Shown here piece by piece: positions 1 to 12,312 of a stretch of DNA of 64,000 bases (the stretch's first letter is position 1; each line of letters starts with the position of its first letter). The DNA is taken from contig LSAX01000005.1 of the NCBI GenBank assembly GCA_001557505.1, positions 1,674,001-1,738,000 on the forward strand, written 5' to 3'. The translations under genes and the position numbers were made by a program. Source of the DNA: Reticulascus tulasneorum. Taxonomy: Eukaryota > Ascomycota > Sordariomycetes > Glomerellales > Reticulascaceae. Below the pieces are notes generated by a model. That model did not search any database. It worked only from the letters and a program-made list of their open reading frames with translations, and was not told the DNA's origin.

Positions 1-3000
1 TTCGAGGATGTTCATAGTCGTCATAATCATCATCATCGTCTTCGCTCTGCTCGCCCCACTGGCCATTTATGCCACCGTCGTCGGGGCGACGGCCGCTTGG
101 TTTGCGGCTGAACAGGTTTCGAGGATTAAAGTCGCTTCGCGTGAGTGACAGTGTTCGCGCCAGCTTGCCAGGCTGCTGAGGAGGCGCAGAATCAGACGAA
201 TTGCGACGAGAAAAGCTGCGAAACAAGCCGCCCGAGACTGGCGGCCTTGGATCCTTCGGCTGGGGCGCATCTGGCCGAAACGTTGGACCCCTAGTCTTGG
301 AGAGGCGACGCATGATACCCCCGCCAGGTCGTGTCGGAGGCGGGCTTGGGCTTCTATCGTAAGCCGACAACGGCGGAGTGGGTGGCGGGGTGTTTCCTGG
401 CGCCCATTCGCGGATGGAACACCAGTTTCGATGAGGAAGAAGGTGCTTGTTGTTTCTGGGCTTGCCATCGACGCCGTGCTGGAACATGGGGATCATGTTC
501 TCTTCCGTATATGCGTCGAAATGGTGGATCTTATTGCGCTTGTTCAGGACGTCTGCCAAGAGATCTGGTGGGGGCGTATTGACGATGGCCGAGGAGATGA
601 CATTTGGCATGTACCGGAAATCTTTGTGCTTAGGCAAGCTCAGCTTGGGGTTGGCGTAGAACTGGCCAACGGCAGCCAGATGGACGTCGCCGCTTGTGAC
701 TGTTAGCAAGAGTCTCGATGGGAGGTGCAAATGTACATACCTGAGGAATGTGACGCGAACCGACTTGTCAGCAGCCAAGTCTTGGAGGTCCTCGACTATG
801 ATGCTCCTCTCCTTCTTGTGGTTTCTAGCCGTCCAGTGATCGTTCAAATCATCCAACACTTCGACACCACCATCAATGTGATTGAGCTTATTTCCAAGCA
901 TTCCGAGCTTCCCTAGAGCTTTGACAGGGTCCATCAGTCTTGAGGTAAGGCTGGTGAGATGTTAGCATCCAAACCATTTCTAGGCGGTCACCTCAACTTA
1001 CATGTTTTCGAGCCATACTAATCTCGGATAAGCGATTGGGACACCAAGAAGGACGAGTAGGTGCTCCGTCTTGCCGGTCTTGATTTCAGCATACAGACGA
1101 TCCATGATCCTCCTCCACGTGGCGTCCCTGACCACGTCATACTCTGATCTCTCCGTGCGTCCATCCAGAGCAAGGAGAGCAACCTTCGAGCCCAGGAACA
1201 TGAACAAGCTACGACTGAGCTCGCCGATATAAGGCCCCGGGCCGGCGCCAAGCAGCCAGCTCGGTTCAGATACCTCCGTCTCCTCAGCGACGCTTTGCTG
1301 CTGGAAGAGCATGTAGTACTTGAAGGCTACCGCGCCCATGCCACGAAATACGGGCGAGTTCATGTCGTGGTGCGCGTACGAACCGTAACCATCCGATATA
1401 TCGTGATCATCCCACATGTTGACCATAGGAATCTGCGAGTTCGCAAATCCATACAAGCCCTGTGAGAACCACATACAGTACCGCTCGAGGTAGCACTTTT
1501 CGAGCTCATTCTGCATCGCTGGAGTAAAGGGGGCATTGTGCTTGTGGAGGGGATTCCGCATCATGAGCCAATCGTGGAACATCTTACTCTCATCCATGAG
1601 ACAATCGTTGTAGACCTGGTCTCCTCCCCCGAGCATGACGTGGAAAGGCTGCGTCTGGTGCGTGTTCAGGACATCTCGCCACATCGGGTCCGGGCCGCTG
1701 AACTCGTCAGGCACAACACTACTGCTGAAGCCGTTGCAGCTGTAGAACATGATGTTCATCGACTGCCCTCGAGCCGGAACCCAGAATCCCGTGGAAGGAC
1801 CACGATTGATGCGGTATGCGATCCGCTGCTGTTTGTCTCCCAACTCAACCTCGATGTTGAAACGCCAGAAGGTGTAGCCCCGTTCGGCATGCAGGCGGAA
1901 CCCGCGGACATCCTTGTACTTGGAGACTTTCTCGCCGTCTATCGCTATGCGCTTGCGACGACTGGCAAAGGAGCCAGGAAGATCGAGACCACCATCTGTC
2001 GTGATGACATCGGGCGGACTTCTCGCCTTTTCAAAGAGACCTTCGTCCGTCTCGTCTCTCGACAAGTCTTTCTCCTCTTCCAGATGCTCGACAGGCCTGA
2101 CATAAAGCGTCTCTCCTCTTCGTCCAAGCTTGGGATGGCCGGCAATCGGATCCACGTACTCAGCCGGTAGCGGCTGCTCACCGGATATTTCCTGTGGAGG
2201 TGGAGGTAGAAGCTCAATTGGCTGCACAAATAGTCGAAGTGTAGGTGCGATATCATACGAAGAATCGCCGTCCTGGGTCACAATCATCACGGAACCTCTC
2301 CAAATCTCGCGTTCCGCTATTGCCCCGTTCTTGGTCGACCGAGTAGGGATTTTCTCGTGTCTCAGGCCGCAGTATCTCAGCAGCGGGCCGCACTTCAAGT
2401 ACAACGGCGGTTTGAATCTGGTGGGAGCTATCGAGATATCGCGATCAGAGATGTGCTTTCGCGGTCCATACCTTGAGGTCGACTTACCATTGGTCTCATC
2501 ATATTCTCCGTCGAATGCTTCGGCTTTCCGCGGTCTGCCAGACATGCTGTTCTTCCGTTTGCCCTCCCACCAAGCAACGTTCTTATCGGTGGATGAGAGG
2601 TTCTCATCACTGAGGTCAAGCAAGGCACCGGATAAGGTCCCTACGGTGCCTTTCTTCCACTCGTCCAAATACTTTGGCGGCTGGTACATTCCCTCTCCAG
2701 GTTTCAACGGCGCCCGGCCGTGGCCCAATATCTTGGTCATTGGGTGATGATGCTCGCTTTCAGATGACTCCTCATCGGTGTCTTCCCTGTCACGTCGTCT
2801 TGCTTCGGCTCGCGGTGACGGGTCTTCCGTTCCCGGGCCCCTGCCCCCTGATGCTACGGGAGCTTGCTTTTGGAAATCATCATCGTCATGTCGGACTGGC
2901 GGCGAGGCCTTAGCTGGAGCCGTGGACCGGCGCTGGATCCCGCCCAGATCAAGTCCAATCAACTTCGCAGCCTTACTGGGAATTCCTCGTTGGCGAAGGT

Positions 3001-4432
3001 CCTCCGGATCAGGGCCGGGAGGTAACGGCTTCTCCCGCACTGATCCCGTTGCTGTACGTGGAACGGAAGCAACTGGAGTCAGACCAGCCGCTTCGTCCAT
3101 GGCAGCATTGCGCTTTTCAACGGAGCTATACTTCTTCTCTGCATCGGAACGCCTGCTGAACCACGGATCTCCAGGGGGCTCTTTTCTTAGCTTGTTGCTC
3201 CCGCTCCTCGTGAGAGACAGACCGCCAGACGGGGTTGTGACTGGCGGTGACGTCGGAGAGCTGGCTTCTGCGCCATTGGGAATCTTCAAGTCATTCTTGG
3301 CAGCACGGTCGCGAAAGCTGAGATTCCGCTGGGGCACACCTGAGCTTGCCACGGCGACCGTCCTCGGCTCGGCTCCTGGAGCTCTGGGTTGCAGGGTCCC
3401 CGATCCGTACCTTCTCCCCTCCTCTGGGGGGTTTTGTGATAATGGCCCTTTGTGAGCTGCGATGGCCGGCTGAGGCTTGCCGGCGACCACGATGCTACGC
3501 GGCCGCTGCTCCTCTGGATCGCCGGGTACACCGCGATCCCTGAACCGAACCTGTGGTTGAGACGGCTCTGCGGTCGGGCTTAACTTCTCCCGTGCACGTC
3601 GTTCGGCGGCTTCGACGCGAGCCCGCTTCTCCTCCTTGGTGATGCTATCGAGCGTCAGCTCAAGCCTCTGCAGGGGGGATCGATCGTCTGCGAACTTTCT
3701 GCGCTGTGGTGGTTGTGACCCGGTAGAAGCCTTTCTCGGCTGAGTCGCCGTATCTACGGGCGGAACAGCTCGGCCGCCGCCGTTCGCCGTACCTCCTTGG
3801 GACCGTCTTCTGGCTTGCTGGGCATCGGATCCTCGAGACTTCGATCCTGGAGCAGCATTGAGAGCTCTCTGCGACCGGTCCAGCGGCGGATAGTCCTGCT
3901 GCCTTTCCTGCGCAGCTTCCTTGTAGTATTCTTCAGGTTCCATATCGTCGATGTTCACCGGTGGTCTGACCTGCCTGGCAGATCGTGGGGGGCCAGTGGC
4001 AGGAGGAGGGCCTCCGTTGCCGTGAGGATTGCGATAGCTCACAGGAGGAGCTCTAGGCACTTCTGGAGCTGCGGGTGGAGCAGGGTCATTCGATTCCTCA
4101 AACTCTTCGTTCCTCTGACTCCGGCGGCGTTGACGCTTCTCGTTGAGCTCTGGCGGGTATTGCGAGGAGCCGTAGGGAAGGGTCGGTGGGCGGGGAGCTA
4201 GACCCTGGGCAGGGAAGCTCGAGGCAGTCGGCGAGGCATAGGGACTCAGCGTCGACTCGGTGTTTGTGGTCTGGACAGATGCGCGGTTCGCTCTGGGCTG
4301 AGGCTGGCTGGAGGTGTCCAATGACTGCCGTCGATCGTTCGGGCCATAATCTTCAGAATGGCGACGACCACCTCCCCTCTGGACAGTGGCGACCTTGGGG
4401 CCTGGCAGCTGGCCCCAATACGGGGTGGACAT
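1..4432 (-). CDS. PhoD-like metallophosphatase, large fungal form (3' end outside window)
   Basis: Starts at the ATG at 4432 (MSTPYWGQLPGPK) and runs off the left edge. The N-terminal ~600 residues are low-complexity, rich in Pro, Ser, Arg and Gln. The catalytic half carries the PhoD family signatures: NIMFYSCNGFS, GGGDQVYND (about 1605-1640), WDDHDISDGYGSY (about 1375-1415), and SGDVHLAAVG directly after the last intron; these supply the metal-binding Asp and His residues. A basic Ser/Pro-rich tail ending in an Asp-rich run follows. Three introns were placed: 2428-2487 (60 nt, open in frame), 951-1001 (donor GTAAGT, branch GCTAACAT) and 693-740 (donor GTATGT, branch GCTAACAG). Joining them restores a continuous frame through the SGDVH motif. 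The family hydrolyses phosphomono- or diesters; the substrate of this long fungal branch is unknown to me. No signal peptide is visible, so it is probably intracellular. Confidence 0.9.
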
Positions 4433-6012
4433 GGCGATGAGGCTGTGATTGGGCCTCTTCCGGTGACGGGCAGAACGTGTAAGATTTGGCTGGGGAATAA
4501 AAAAACCTATCTATATCGAGCGGCTGGGCCTCCAAGACACATGCAGCTTTCCATAATAGCCAATGCTATGCCGACACATGCGACTTTTTTCGGGATGCAG
4601 GGCCAGGTACTGACTAAGGTAGGGATGGTTGACTGTAAAAAAGAAAAGGTCCCAAAAATTTAATGGCTTGGGGGCTTCTAGGATGGGAAAGGCTCTCCAA
4701 AATAATTGACGAGGTTGAACTTGTTTGCGCTGCGGCAGCGTCACCAGTTTTTTTTTCCTCGTTTGGAGGCGGGAGCTGGGGTCCGGGAGGGAGGACTAGT
4801 GAGAAGGTATAGGCAAGGTAGTTGGGAATAATTGGGAATATCCTTGTCGTTTGACTGATTGAACGGGATTGGGCATTGACGAAGACACAAGCACGACAAC
4901 GAAGAAGAGGCGGTCGGGAGAAGCGCCACGGCCCTGCAGTCGCAGCCAAAGGCCAGAAAGCTGCAGTGGTCCAACCTCGAAGCAGGAGTCTCACCGGAAT
5001 GTACGTATTGGGTAGCACTACCGAGAGAAAGGGTAAAGTGCATCCAACTTTCCAGCTTCCAGCTCTCCAACTTTCCTTTCCTTTTTCGCTCTTCTTTCGT
5101 TTTCCGCAAATGTGGCTTGCGGGTGAGATAGGCGCTAGGAAAGCTCTCGTCGTCGGCTTTTCCCTGCTTGAAGTAGGAAAAGTTGGGCACACAATAGAAA
5201 AATAAGGTGGCTGGCGGTAACAAGAAAAGAGCCAAGGGCCAAGTTTTTTGTTTGCCTTCTTGATATGAGACGAACGAAAGATCCTAGTAAGACGCGGCCC
5301 CTGCAGACGAATTGGGAAGCCAAACAATACAAAACACAAAAAAAGACACCCCCAAGTGGTAATCCGTAGCTTTGGAGTGCATTGGTTTAATTCTGCCACA
5401 GATTGATTGATGGCGGCTGTTCGAGATATATCAGTAGATATACTACTGACTGAAACGAAAACCCAGCAAATGAAATGACCGACGATCGGCATCTAGATAG
5501 AAAATAAACCCTTTAATGACGATGCAGCTGTGGTGCGGGATGGCCCGTCCATGCTGGTTGTGTGTCTGTTCTTTCGAACGTTCCACACCCGCACACACAG
5601 ACGTTCTTCAGAATGGAGCTTTGACATGGGCGAATGAGCCAGGTGCCTAAGGCGCAGATATAGCCCCCAAATGCTGACCTAGCCCAATTAACCATCCACC
5701 AACCGTGTGGATTTAGAGACTGTTGGATACTACGTAGTAGGAATGTAATTACTCAAGACGAGGGTCCTCCCCAGGAAGCTACGCAACATCGGGACATCAT
5801 CACCAGGCAGCCTTGTAGAAACCATTTAGTTACGAAGCATCAGACTTGAAAAGAGGCAAGGAATGAATCCCGAATTTGTTCCGTTTACGCCGTAGGTTGT
5901 GACTGGTGATAACCAAAGCCGACTATGAATGCTTTTTCAATACAGCCCCATACAATCAAAGGAATCCGTCCCGCGCCTATGAGATGAAGGACTCGTCTAT
6001 ACAATTCACGAT
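4433..6012. other. Intergenic: promoter/5' UTR of the PhoD-like gene and 3' flank of KEX2
   Basis: Both neighbours are on the minus strand, so this 1.6 kb holds the upstream region of the PhoD-like gene and the terminator of KEX2. The 292-codon open frame at 4614-5492 (-) has a biased composition, lacks recognisable motifs and lies in the expected 5' UTR, so I do not call it a gene. A 12-bp palindrome lies at 5728-5739. Confidence 0.6.
5728..5739. repeat. 12-bp perfect palindrome TACTACGTAGTA (copy 1)
   Basis: TACTACGTAGTA equals its own reverse complement. The identical 12-mer recurs at 35186-35197, also in non-coding DNA. Confidence 0.8.
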
Positions 6013-8667
6013 TCAGCGCCCACCCAGCAATCGTGCTTGCTGCTTCTCGTCTGTGACCTCCTCGTCGTCGTCGTCGTCATCCCCAACCACATGCTGCTCG
6101 TCGCTATCGCTTAGTCGCCGCCCCTCCATCGCGGCCGCAGATCGGTCCCGGTACTCGTCATCAAAATCCTCTTCATCCTCGCTGCCGCCAGCGAAAGCAT
6201 CATACAACTCTCCACCTCTGGTGCGCCGGCCCTTCTTCGCGGCACCCTTCTCACCTCCGTTCAGACCTTCGGCCTCCTCTTCGTTGAGGAGCTCAAACTC
6301 GTAGGTATCACGTGGATTGTTACGGAGTCTGCGGCGGCGAGCAATGAAGAACCAGATTCCAAGACCGCTGCAGAAGACTGCAATCAGGCCGATAGCTCCA
6401 TAGATCCAGACCTGGGCAGCGCCCGAGACCCCGAAAGACGGGAGCCACGAGATCCAGGACGAACCGCTAGTGGTCTCTTGAGCCGCTTTGGTTCCGGTCG
6501 GGTCGCCTGTTTCCGTAGGGGTTCCGGCGCCAGTGGTGCTTGGTTGGATCTTGGTTGGCCGATCGGGATGGTCCGAGGGAGTCGAGATTGCCGCTTGTGT
6601 CTCGGTAGGATGAGTGATGGACGTTGTAGCTGCCGCGATCGTGGTCGTCGCGATATTCGCGTGGCCGTCGTCGTCCTCCTCTGTAGGCATCGGAAGCAGC
6701 TTGGCCTTGCTAGGGTCGATGGATTCACCCCATAGCTTGAGATGCCAGTCGGTGAAGGTGCCTTGGTGCTCGTTCTCATTCGAGTCCTTGACAACGATAG
6801 TCCATTTACCGATACCTGATTCGCCCCTGTAGATCCAAGTTAGCGACGAGTCACGACACCCCTCCTCGGCTCATGGTAGCAACTTACCAGTGAGCAACGC
6901 TCATAAAAGTCCAGTCTTGATAACCGTCCTTGGCTGAATCCAATTTTCGTGTCGTCGCAATATGGCTGGTGATACCATCGGGGCTGATGAGATCCACGCT
7001 CAAGTCGCCTCTCCGAGTGTGGTTCACGTTCATTGTAACGGTGACATGTTCAATGCGTTCGAAATTGTTGGCCTTCAAATCGTCTGCGGTGACTTCGAAG
7101 CTGACCGCCACACCGTCCTTGCCCTGCGGAATCGGTTGGTTGACATGAATCCACGGGGAATAGTACCAAGCCTGAGGCTTGACGTTCTTCCAGTTCTTGG
7201 CCGCCTCGACCATGGCCCAGGCATCCGTCTTGCCGTAACCAAAGGTGTGGCTGAATTTCTTGCCTATAGTCGTGGTTTGCCATTCACCAGTATCCAGGTC
7301 GATAGGCACAGCGGTGCCCATCGCAAGCCACTGCATATCTCTCCAGGACAAATCCGGACGGATCTGAAGTGCAAGCGCGTAGATGCCAGCACCCAGCGGC
7401 GCGGCCGCCGATGTGCCTCCATGCCCGCTGTAGCAGTTGTTCTGGCCAACATCGGTAGTATGCTGCCACGGTGTTAGTCGCTTCCATGTAATCGGCTAGC
7501 AATGATACTCACAATCGCGTCTCCTGCGCCACTGCTATACGTGACAACCAACTGTGCGGAGCACTTCTCCGAGTAATACGGGTGCTGGCCCTTGCGATCA
7601 ATCGCACCAACCGTAATGCTGTAGATGGAATTTGTGTATCCATCAAAATTGCAGTTATCATCGTTAGCGGCTCCATTGCCGCTAGCAAAGACATAGATGG
7701 AGCCGAGTCCTCCCCGGCCCTGCTGGATGCCTTTGAGCATTGCTCTCCTTATCAAGATTCCAGGGGCGTCCATGCTACGGCCGTCATCGGGTGGGCCCCA
7801 TGAACAGGAGTAGATGTCGTTGTGTTGGTAGTCATAGGTCATGGCCACAGCCTCGTCAGCATCGGATATCAGCTTACTTAGAATCCGGATACCGGCAATT
7901 TTTGAATCATAAGCGACACCGACACCGCAGACGTCGTTTTTGGCGGCAGACACCTCACCAGCACATCGGGTTCCATGCCTGTCGTCGCTCAGGGTGGGTT
8001 TCGGTTCCTCTCTGTGGTCATTGAAGTCGTAGGAGCCGGCCGCATAGTAATTGGGTTTCAGATCGTCGCTGTACATATCGAGACCATCATCGACGATAGC
8101 TACAGTGGCATTCCGGCCCGTGATGCCCTGCAGCCACACGCCAGTGACATTGATGTCGTGTCCGGGCTGGACCGTATTGAACAAGTGCCACTGCTCGTTG
8201 AAAATGGGGTCCGTAATCTCGAGCTTTGCGACGATGTCTGTCTGCTGCTGCACAAGGTTCAGATCGGCAGCCTGCCGAGACATCATAACGGGCAGGTGTG
8301 CTGCTGGTAGCGGAGGAGGATTCCCCCTCTTCTCCCATGGCTTTCGAAGCACCTGCTTCTGAGCCAGGCGGACGCCGTCGAGGACGTCGGAACCCGCGTC
8401 TCGCTTCCTCCGCCTTCGCGCTCGCAGCTCCGTTTTCACGATATCGTGTTCGGCCTTGCCGCTTGAGAAGACATGGTGACAATCGAGCACGTCGTCAAGC
8501 GGGCCTTCGTGTGTCAGGCCCAGCCGCGTGGCGATCTGGTCTGGGGATGTTTCCGGATCGAGCTCGAGGACGTAGTAATCGTTGGTATCGTAATTCCGAC
8601 GCTGAGGTTTAGACCCTGCGGCAACGGCGGCAAGGCCAATAAAGCCGAGTATGGGAGAGAGCCTCAT
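6013..8667 (-). CDS. kex2: Kexin (Kex2-type proprotein convertase)
   Basis: Type I membrane serine endoprotease of the late Golgi that cuts secretory precursors after Lys-Arg and Arg-Arg. Exons 8667-7513, 7462-6888 and 6826-6013; introns 7463-7512 (donor GTGAGT, branch GACTAAC) and 6827-6887 (donor GTAAGT, branch GCTAAC). The product is 847 aa. In order: signal peptide (1-18), propeptide ending at KR (113-114), and S8 furin-type catalytic domain with Asp193 (IVDDGLD), His231 (DRHGTRCAGE), oxyanion Asn331 (ASGNG) and Ser403 (GHGGTSAAAP). A P-domain follows, then a Ser/Thr-rich stem, one membrane helix (about 714-738) and a cytosolic tail with acidic clusters, typical of TGN-recycling signals. 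The frame is open upstream to 8823, but the Met at 8667 starts a clean signal peptide, so I chose it. Confidence 0.96.
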
Positions 8668-10032
8668 GGCGGATAGAAACACAAGGGGTTCGCAGACCCC
8701 TCGGCGCAGAGAGAAGGGAAGTCGAAAGGAGTGACAGAACGAGTCTAGATCATGGAGGGAGCGACGAGAATCGATAAACCAGAGAAAGCAGCGATGGGTC
8801 GGCCTTCGGTTTCCTAGATACAAAGAAAGGTCAGATTTTGGTTAAGAAAGCAATTGAAGGCGAAGTTGGGGACAGAGTAACAATGAACCAGGGGATGGAT
8901 TTCCAGACAGGCCGAGCCACTGGCGGCCCCGTGTAGAAAGGATCGCAAGTGGCAAAAGCGGATGGTCAAAGCTTCCAGGCGATCAAAGACGTGAACGGGA
9001 TGTGGTGGAATTACCTTTATTTCAATAGGAATTTCAAGACATGAACGCATTCGGCTACCGGTTCATTTCGGCGGAGGAAAATAGTTACACGTCGCAAGGT
9101 TATTAGAGAAAGAAAGATGGTGGCAGTCAGCTGTTTGGAGGTTGTCGTGGCCTCTTCGTGCCAGTGACTGCTTATTGAGGTACTCGGCACAGCGGCGTTA
9201 GTTAGTCTCTTCCTAGGTACCTAATTAGTGGCATGCAGCTGAGTGCTGCCACACGATGCACTACTAGATTAGGCTACCTTATCCGGGCTCGCAGAAAGGG
9301 AAGGCAGCAGCACCTTACCCCCCTTCAGCGCTCTTTTTTTTTGCTCCGCGAAGGAGGCGTTTCAAGCCGTAGCAGAGCAGCCACAGCCAACGCCAAGAAA
9401 GGCTCTTTGAGCGAGCAGATCGGGTACGTACCTCTCCAGTCTCTGCGTGGATGGTCCCTGGATTTTATTTATGGATCTTCCCAAACCGGCAACATCTGGG
9501 TCAAAGCATCCAATACCGGCACATCCAGGTCTGGGGCTTGAAGCAGATATCTGTTTCGGAAAATAACTCCGTTCGTGGTCAACAGATGCTATTGCGTTTC
9601 GGCTTCCTCTTCTTTGTTTGCAAGAGTCTCGTCAATCGTTCGGGAGACTGGCGGTCAGTGAGACTATCCCACTTGCATGAGGAGGCTTGCAGACTTCAGA
9701 GACATGACTCGAACAATATGGCCATCCAACTGCAAGAAATAGACACGTCAACTAGTCCCGGGTAACACTAAATCGAACACAAGCATGTTCTCTGATTAGA
9801 TGTGTGGTTAGAGGACGTGAGAAGGGTTCTAGCCGAATACATGACAAGATGTTTGGGTCGGAGAGTTCTTCCACATTACTGTTACTGTATACTATCAACG
9901 CCATCCCAAGTCCAAGTAAAGACGTCCCGGTAAATCGCGGGGGACAACTACACAGGGTTCAATCCTATCCATCATCCAGCCTTTTCCCACCCGACTCCTG
10001 TAACCTGGCAGGGGCACATGCTGCTTCGTCCT
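8668..10032. other. Intergenic: KEX2 promoter and SNX4 3' flank
   Basis: Upstream region of KEX2 (-) and downstream region of SNX4 (-). It contains the 10-bp palindrome TAGGTACCTA at 9214-9223, one of the TACCTA-type words scattered through the window, and a short T-run near 9335. No open frame with coding character. Confidence 0.6.
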
Positions 10033-11521
10033 CTAGATGGGAATCACGCCGTCCTTCTCCATCTCCTGCACGTACTTCTCCCATATCTCAGCCACTTCGC
10101 CGTAATACTCAATGTGGGCATCGGCCAGCCCGCCGAACTGCTTCTTGAACTCCACGCGTTTGATACGCTCAAAATCGGCCACTTCCTTGACCACCTCCTC
10201 ATCGAACAAGTCGCTCGTTTTCTTTGCGTGCTCCACCTCCGAGGTAAGCTCCTCGATGCGGAGCTCAAGCTTCCTTTGTCGCTCCCGCCGGGACTGCTCG
10301 TGGTCTACGCCACGCACATCCTCGATCTTGCTCCGTATGAACCCGCTGGCGCCCGTCAGGCCGGATGAACCGTATCCAGACGAGAGCATGTCACGATCTG
10401 CCGAGCTCTTGTTGAGGTACTCTGTGAGTTGTTCGTAATCGAGCTGCTTTTGCTCTCTCGCCTTCAGCAGGTTCTTCAATGCTAGGCTGTAAGCCTGCAT
10501 GTCCCTGAGGCTGCCGAGGTAGTCCTGGTCCGTCACCTCCTTGAGCTGCTTCAAGCCGGTGGCCGTATCCTCTACCGACGCTGCAAAGCCATGGACTGCG
10601 CTCTCTACGCCCGGCTCCAATGTGATAAGTTTCTGGAACTGCTCTGCCAAGTCTTTGAAGTCCGCCTCTATATCAGTCTCCCTCCTCGCGACTCTGGCCA
10701 CCACCTTTTCAATGTGCGCCAAATCCTCGTCAAGCTTGTCACTTTTCTCCCTAACTTCGATGAATCGCTTGTCGGGCTTATGCACTTTGGTGAAGGCATT
10801 GATAAAGGTGTCGGCAAAGTTATCAAAGACCCCGCCAGTTCCCGGTTCGCTACCCTGGGAGCTACGGATGCTCCGACTCCGCATCGTGGCATTCCACTCG
10901 GCGCTCTCAAGGAAGATGTGCAGTATGTCGGCACGCCGGAGGATCGGATGGAGCGATATGCGAGCTAGGAAACGTTGTAATGAGTTTGCCCGTCGGTTCA
11001 TGAAATCCAAACCAAACCGATCACCCCTAACATACTCCATGCGCTGCTTATCCGGAAGCGGTGGGACGGCGCAGGCGGGGAAGTCTTTGCTAAGAGCTTT
11101 ATAGAGGAAGACAAAGTCGGTGAACCGCCGCCGCACAGTAGTTGTGGCCTTCTGGAAGGAGGGAAAGGTAGACTGTTTGCATGGTGTCAGCTAGCGCTAC
11201 TCGTCCCGCAGCCCACGCGGTACCAGGTAGGCGCATGCACTCATTTTGAAGACATACATTTGTGGTGATCAGATACGACACGAACGCATCCTTGGTCCCG
11301 TCGTTCTCCTTGATGGGTTGGTTGACGGTGCACTCCAGCGTCTCCCCGGCCAGCCCAGCATCATCGAGCTGATCGACGTCGGCCCCTGGATTGCCGCTTC
11401 GTTCGGTCACAGCCGCATCGTGTAGCACGGCAGGCGGGATGGAGCTAGTACCTGGCACGCCGGCAGCATGGTCGCTCTGCCATGAGATGTTGGAGAAGTT
11501 GTCTTGGTCGATTACCGCCAT
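10033..11521 (-). CDS. snx4: Sorting nexin-4 (Snx4/Atg24), PX-BAR protein
   Basis: Endosomal PI3P-binding coat protein that retrieves cargo from endosomes and serves selective autophagy. Exons 11521-11258 and 11172-10033, joined across an 85-nt intron (donor GTATGT, branch GCTGAC, acceptor ACAG). The join gives VSYLITTN followed by STFPSFQK and restores the PX domain, including RRRFTDFVFLYKAL, the PPLPDK loop and the NRRANSLQRFL helix. The rest is helical with long charged coiled-coil segments, as expected of the Snx4 BAR domain. Product 467 aa, normal for filamentous fungi. The N-terminus MAVIDQDNFSNISWQS is characteristic of fungal Snx4; an in-frame ATG two codons upstream (11527) is an alternative start. 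Confidence 0.94.
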
Positions 11522-12312
11522 GGCCACTGTCGGCTGGCTACTAGCTGGAGCTACGTCCTAGTCGTGGCCCTGTTCGAACTGTAGCGTTGTAGCGTTTATT
11601 GTGCAATGATTGGTTTGAATATTCTACTCGCAGAGCTTCCCTGTTAGTCCGGTGAAGTTCAGAAGAGGCGATTCGTGGCTGGTCTGAAGTCTTCGGAGGT
11701 GTTGATGGTGGTGGGGAATTGAGGTGCCTGGCGGACAAGAGGACCATGTGTTGGCCGTACTTCTTGGTAGAGTGTGATAACGGGACTAAGCTATCCTTTC
11801 GATATCGACGACTTAATATTGTGTAATAGTGGAAATAACGGTGGCTCAGGGAACTGAGAGTTTAAAATAAAAATAAACTTCCCAGTTCAAAGCTTTTCAA
11901 GGTATTTGGCTCTATTCCTGATGAAAATCATGAGTTTTAGCAAAATGAAAATAGTACCTCCTTATCGAAGCATATCAGCCGTTCTGGGAAGCTATGACGA
12001 AGCCTCCACGACAGACGAGCCACGCCCATGCCCCACCATCAAGGACCCCATAGATATGCAAAATTGGCGACCTAACACGGCGGAGACCAGGATATCAAGT
12101 GCTTTATTTTTTGTTTCAATTTACGAGAAGTGGTAATGTACATGTACAATAGTGGAATTCCATCTGCTTTCCTGAGATGAATGTCTGTCTATAGTAGCCT
12201 TGGACCGGCGGTGTTCCCTTGGGTGTCATAGCCCCTTTTTAGTACACTTTGCCCAAACCTATGCTAAACGCAATACAAAAGAAAAAAAGCCAAGGCCAGA
12301 TGGGCGAGGGTC
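11522..12312. other. Intergenic: SNX4 promoter and MDM38 3' flank
   Basis: About 0.8 kb between two minus-strand genes: the SNX4 upstream region and the MDM38 terminator, with an AT-rich core around 11800-11900. No supported gene. Confidence 0.6.

Noticed and set aside
1538..2170. 210-codon plus-strand frame, and similar long frames at 2778-3455
   Set aside because: Antisense to the PhoD-like exons; a by-product of GC-rich codon use.
4614..5492. 292-codon minus-strand open frame
   Set aside because: Biased composition, no motif, and it lies where the 5' leader of the PhoD-like gene is expected.
8668..8823. In-frame upstream extension of Kex2
   Set aside because: It would place ~50 polar residues before a good signal peptide; the Met at 8667 is better.
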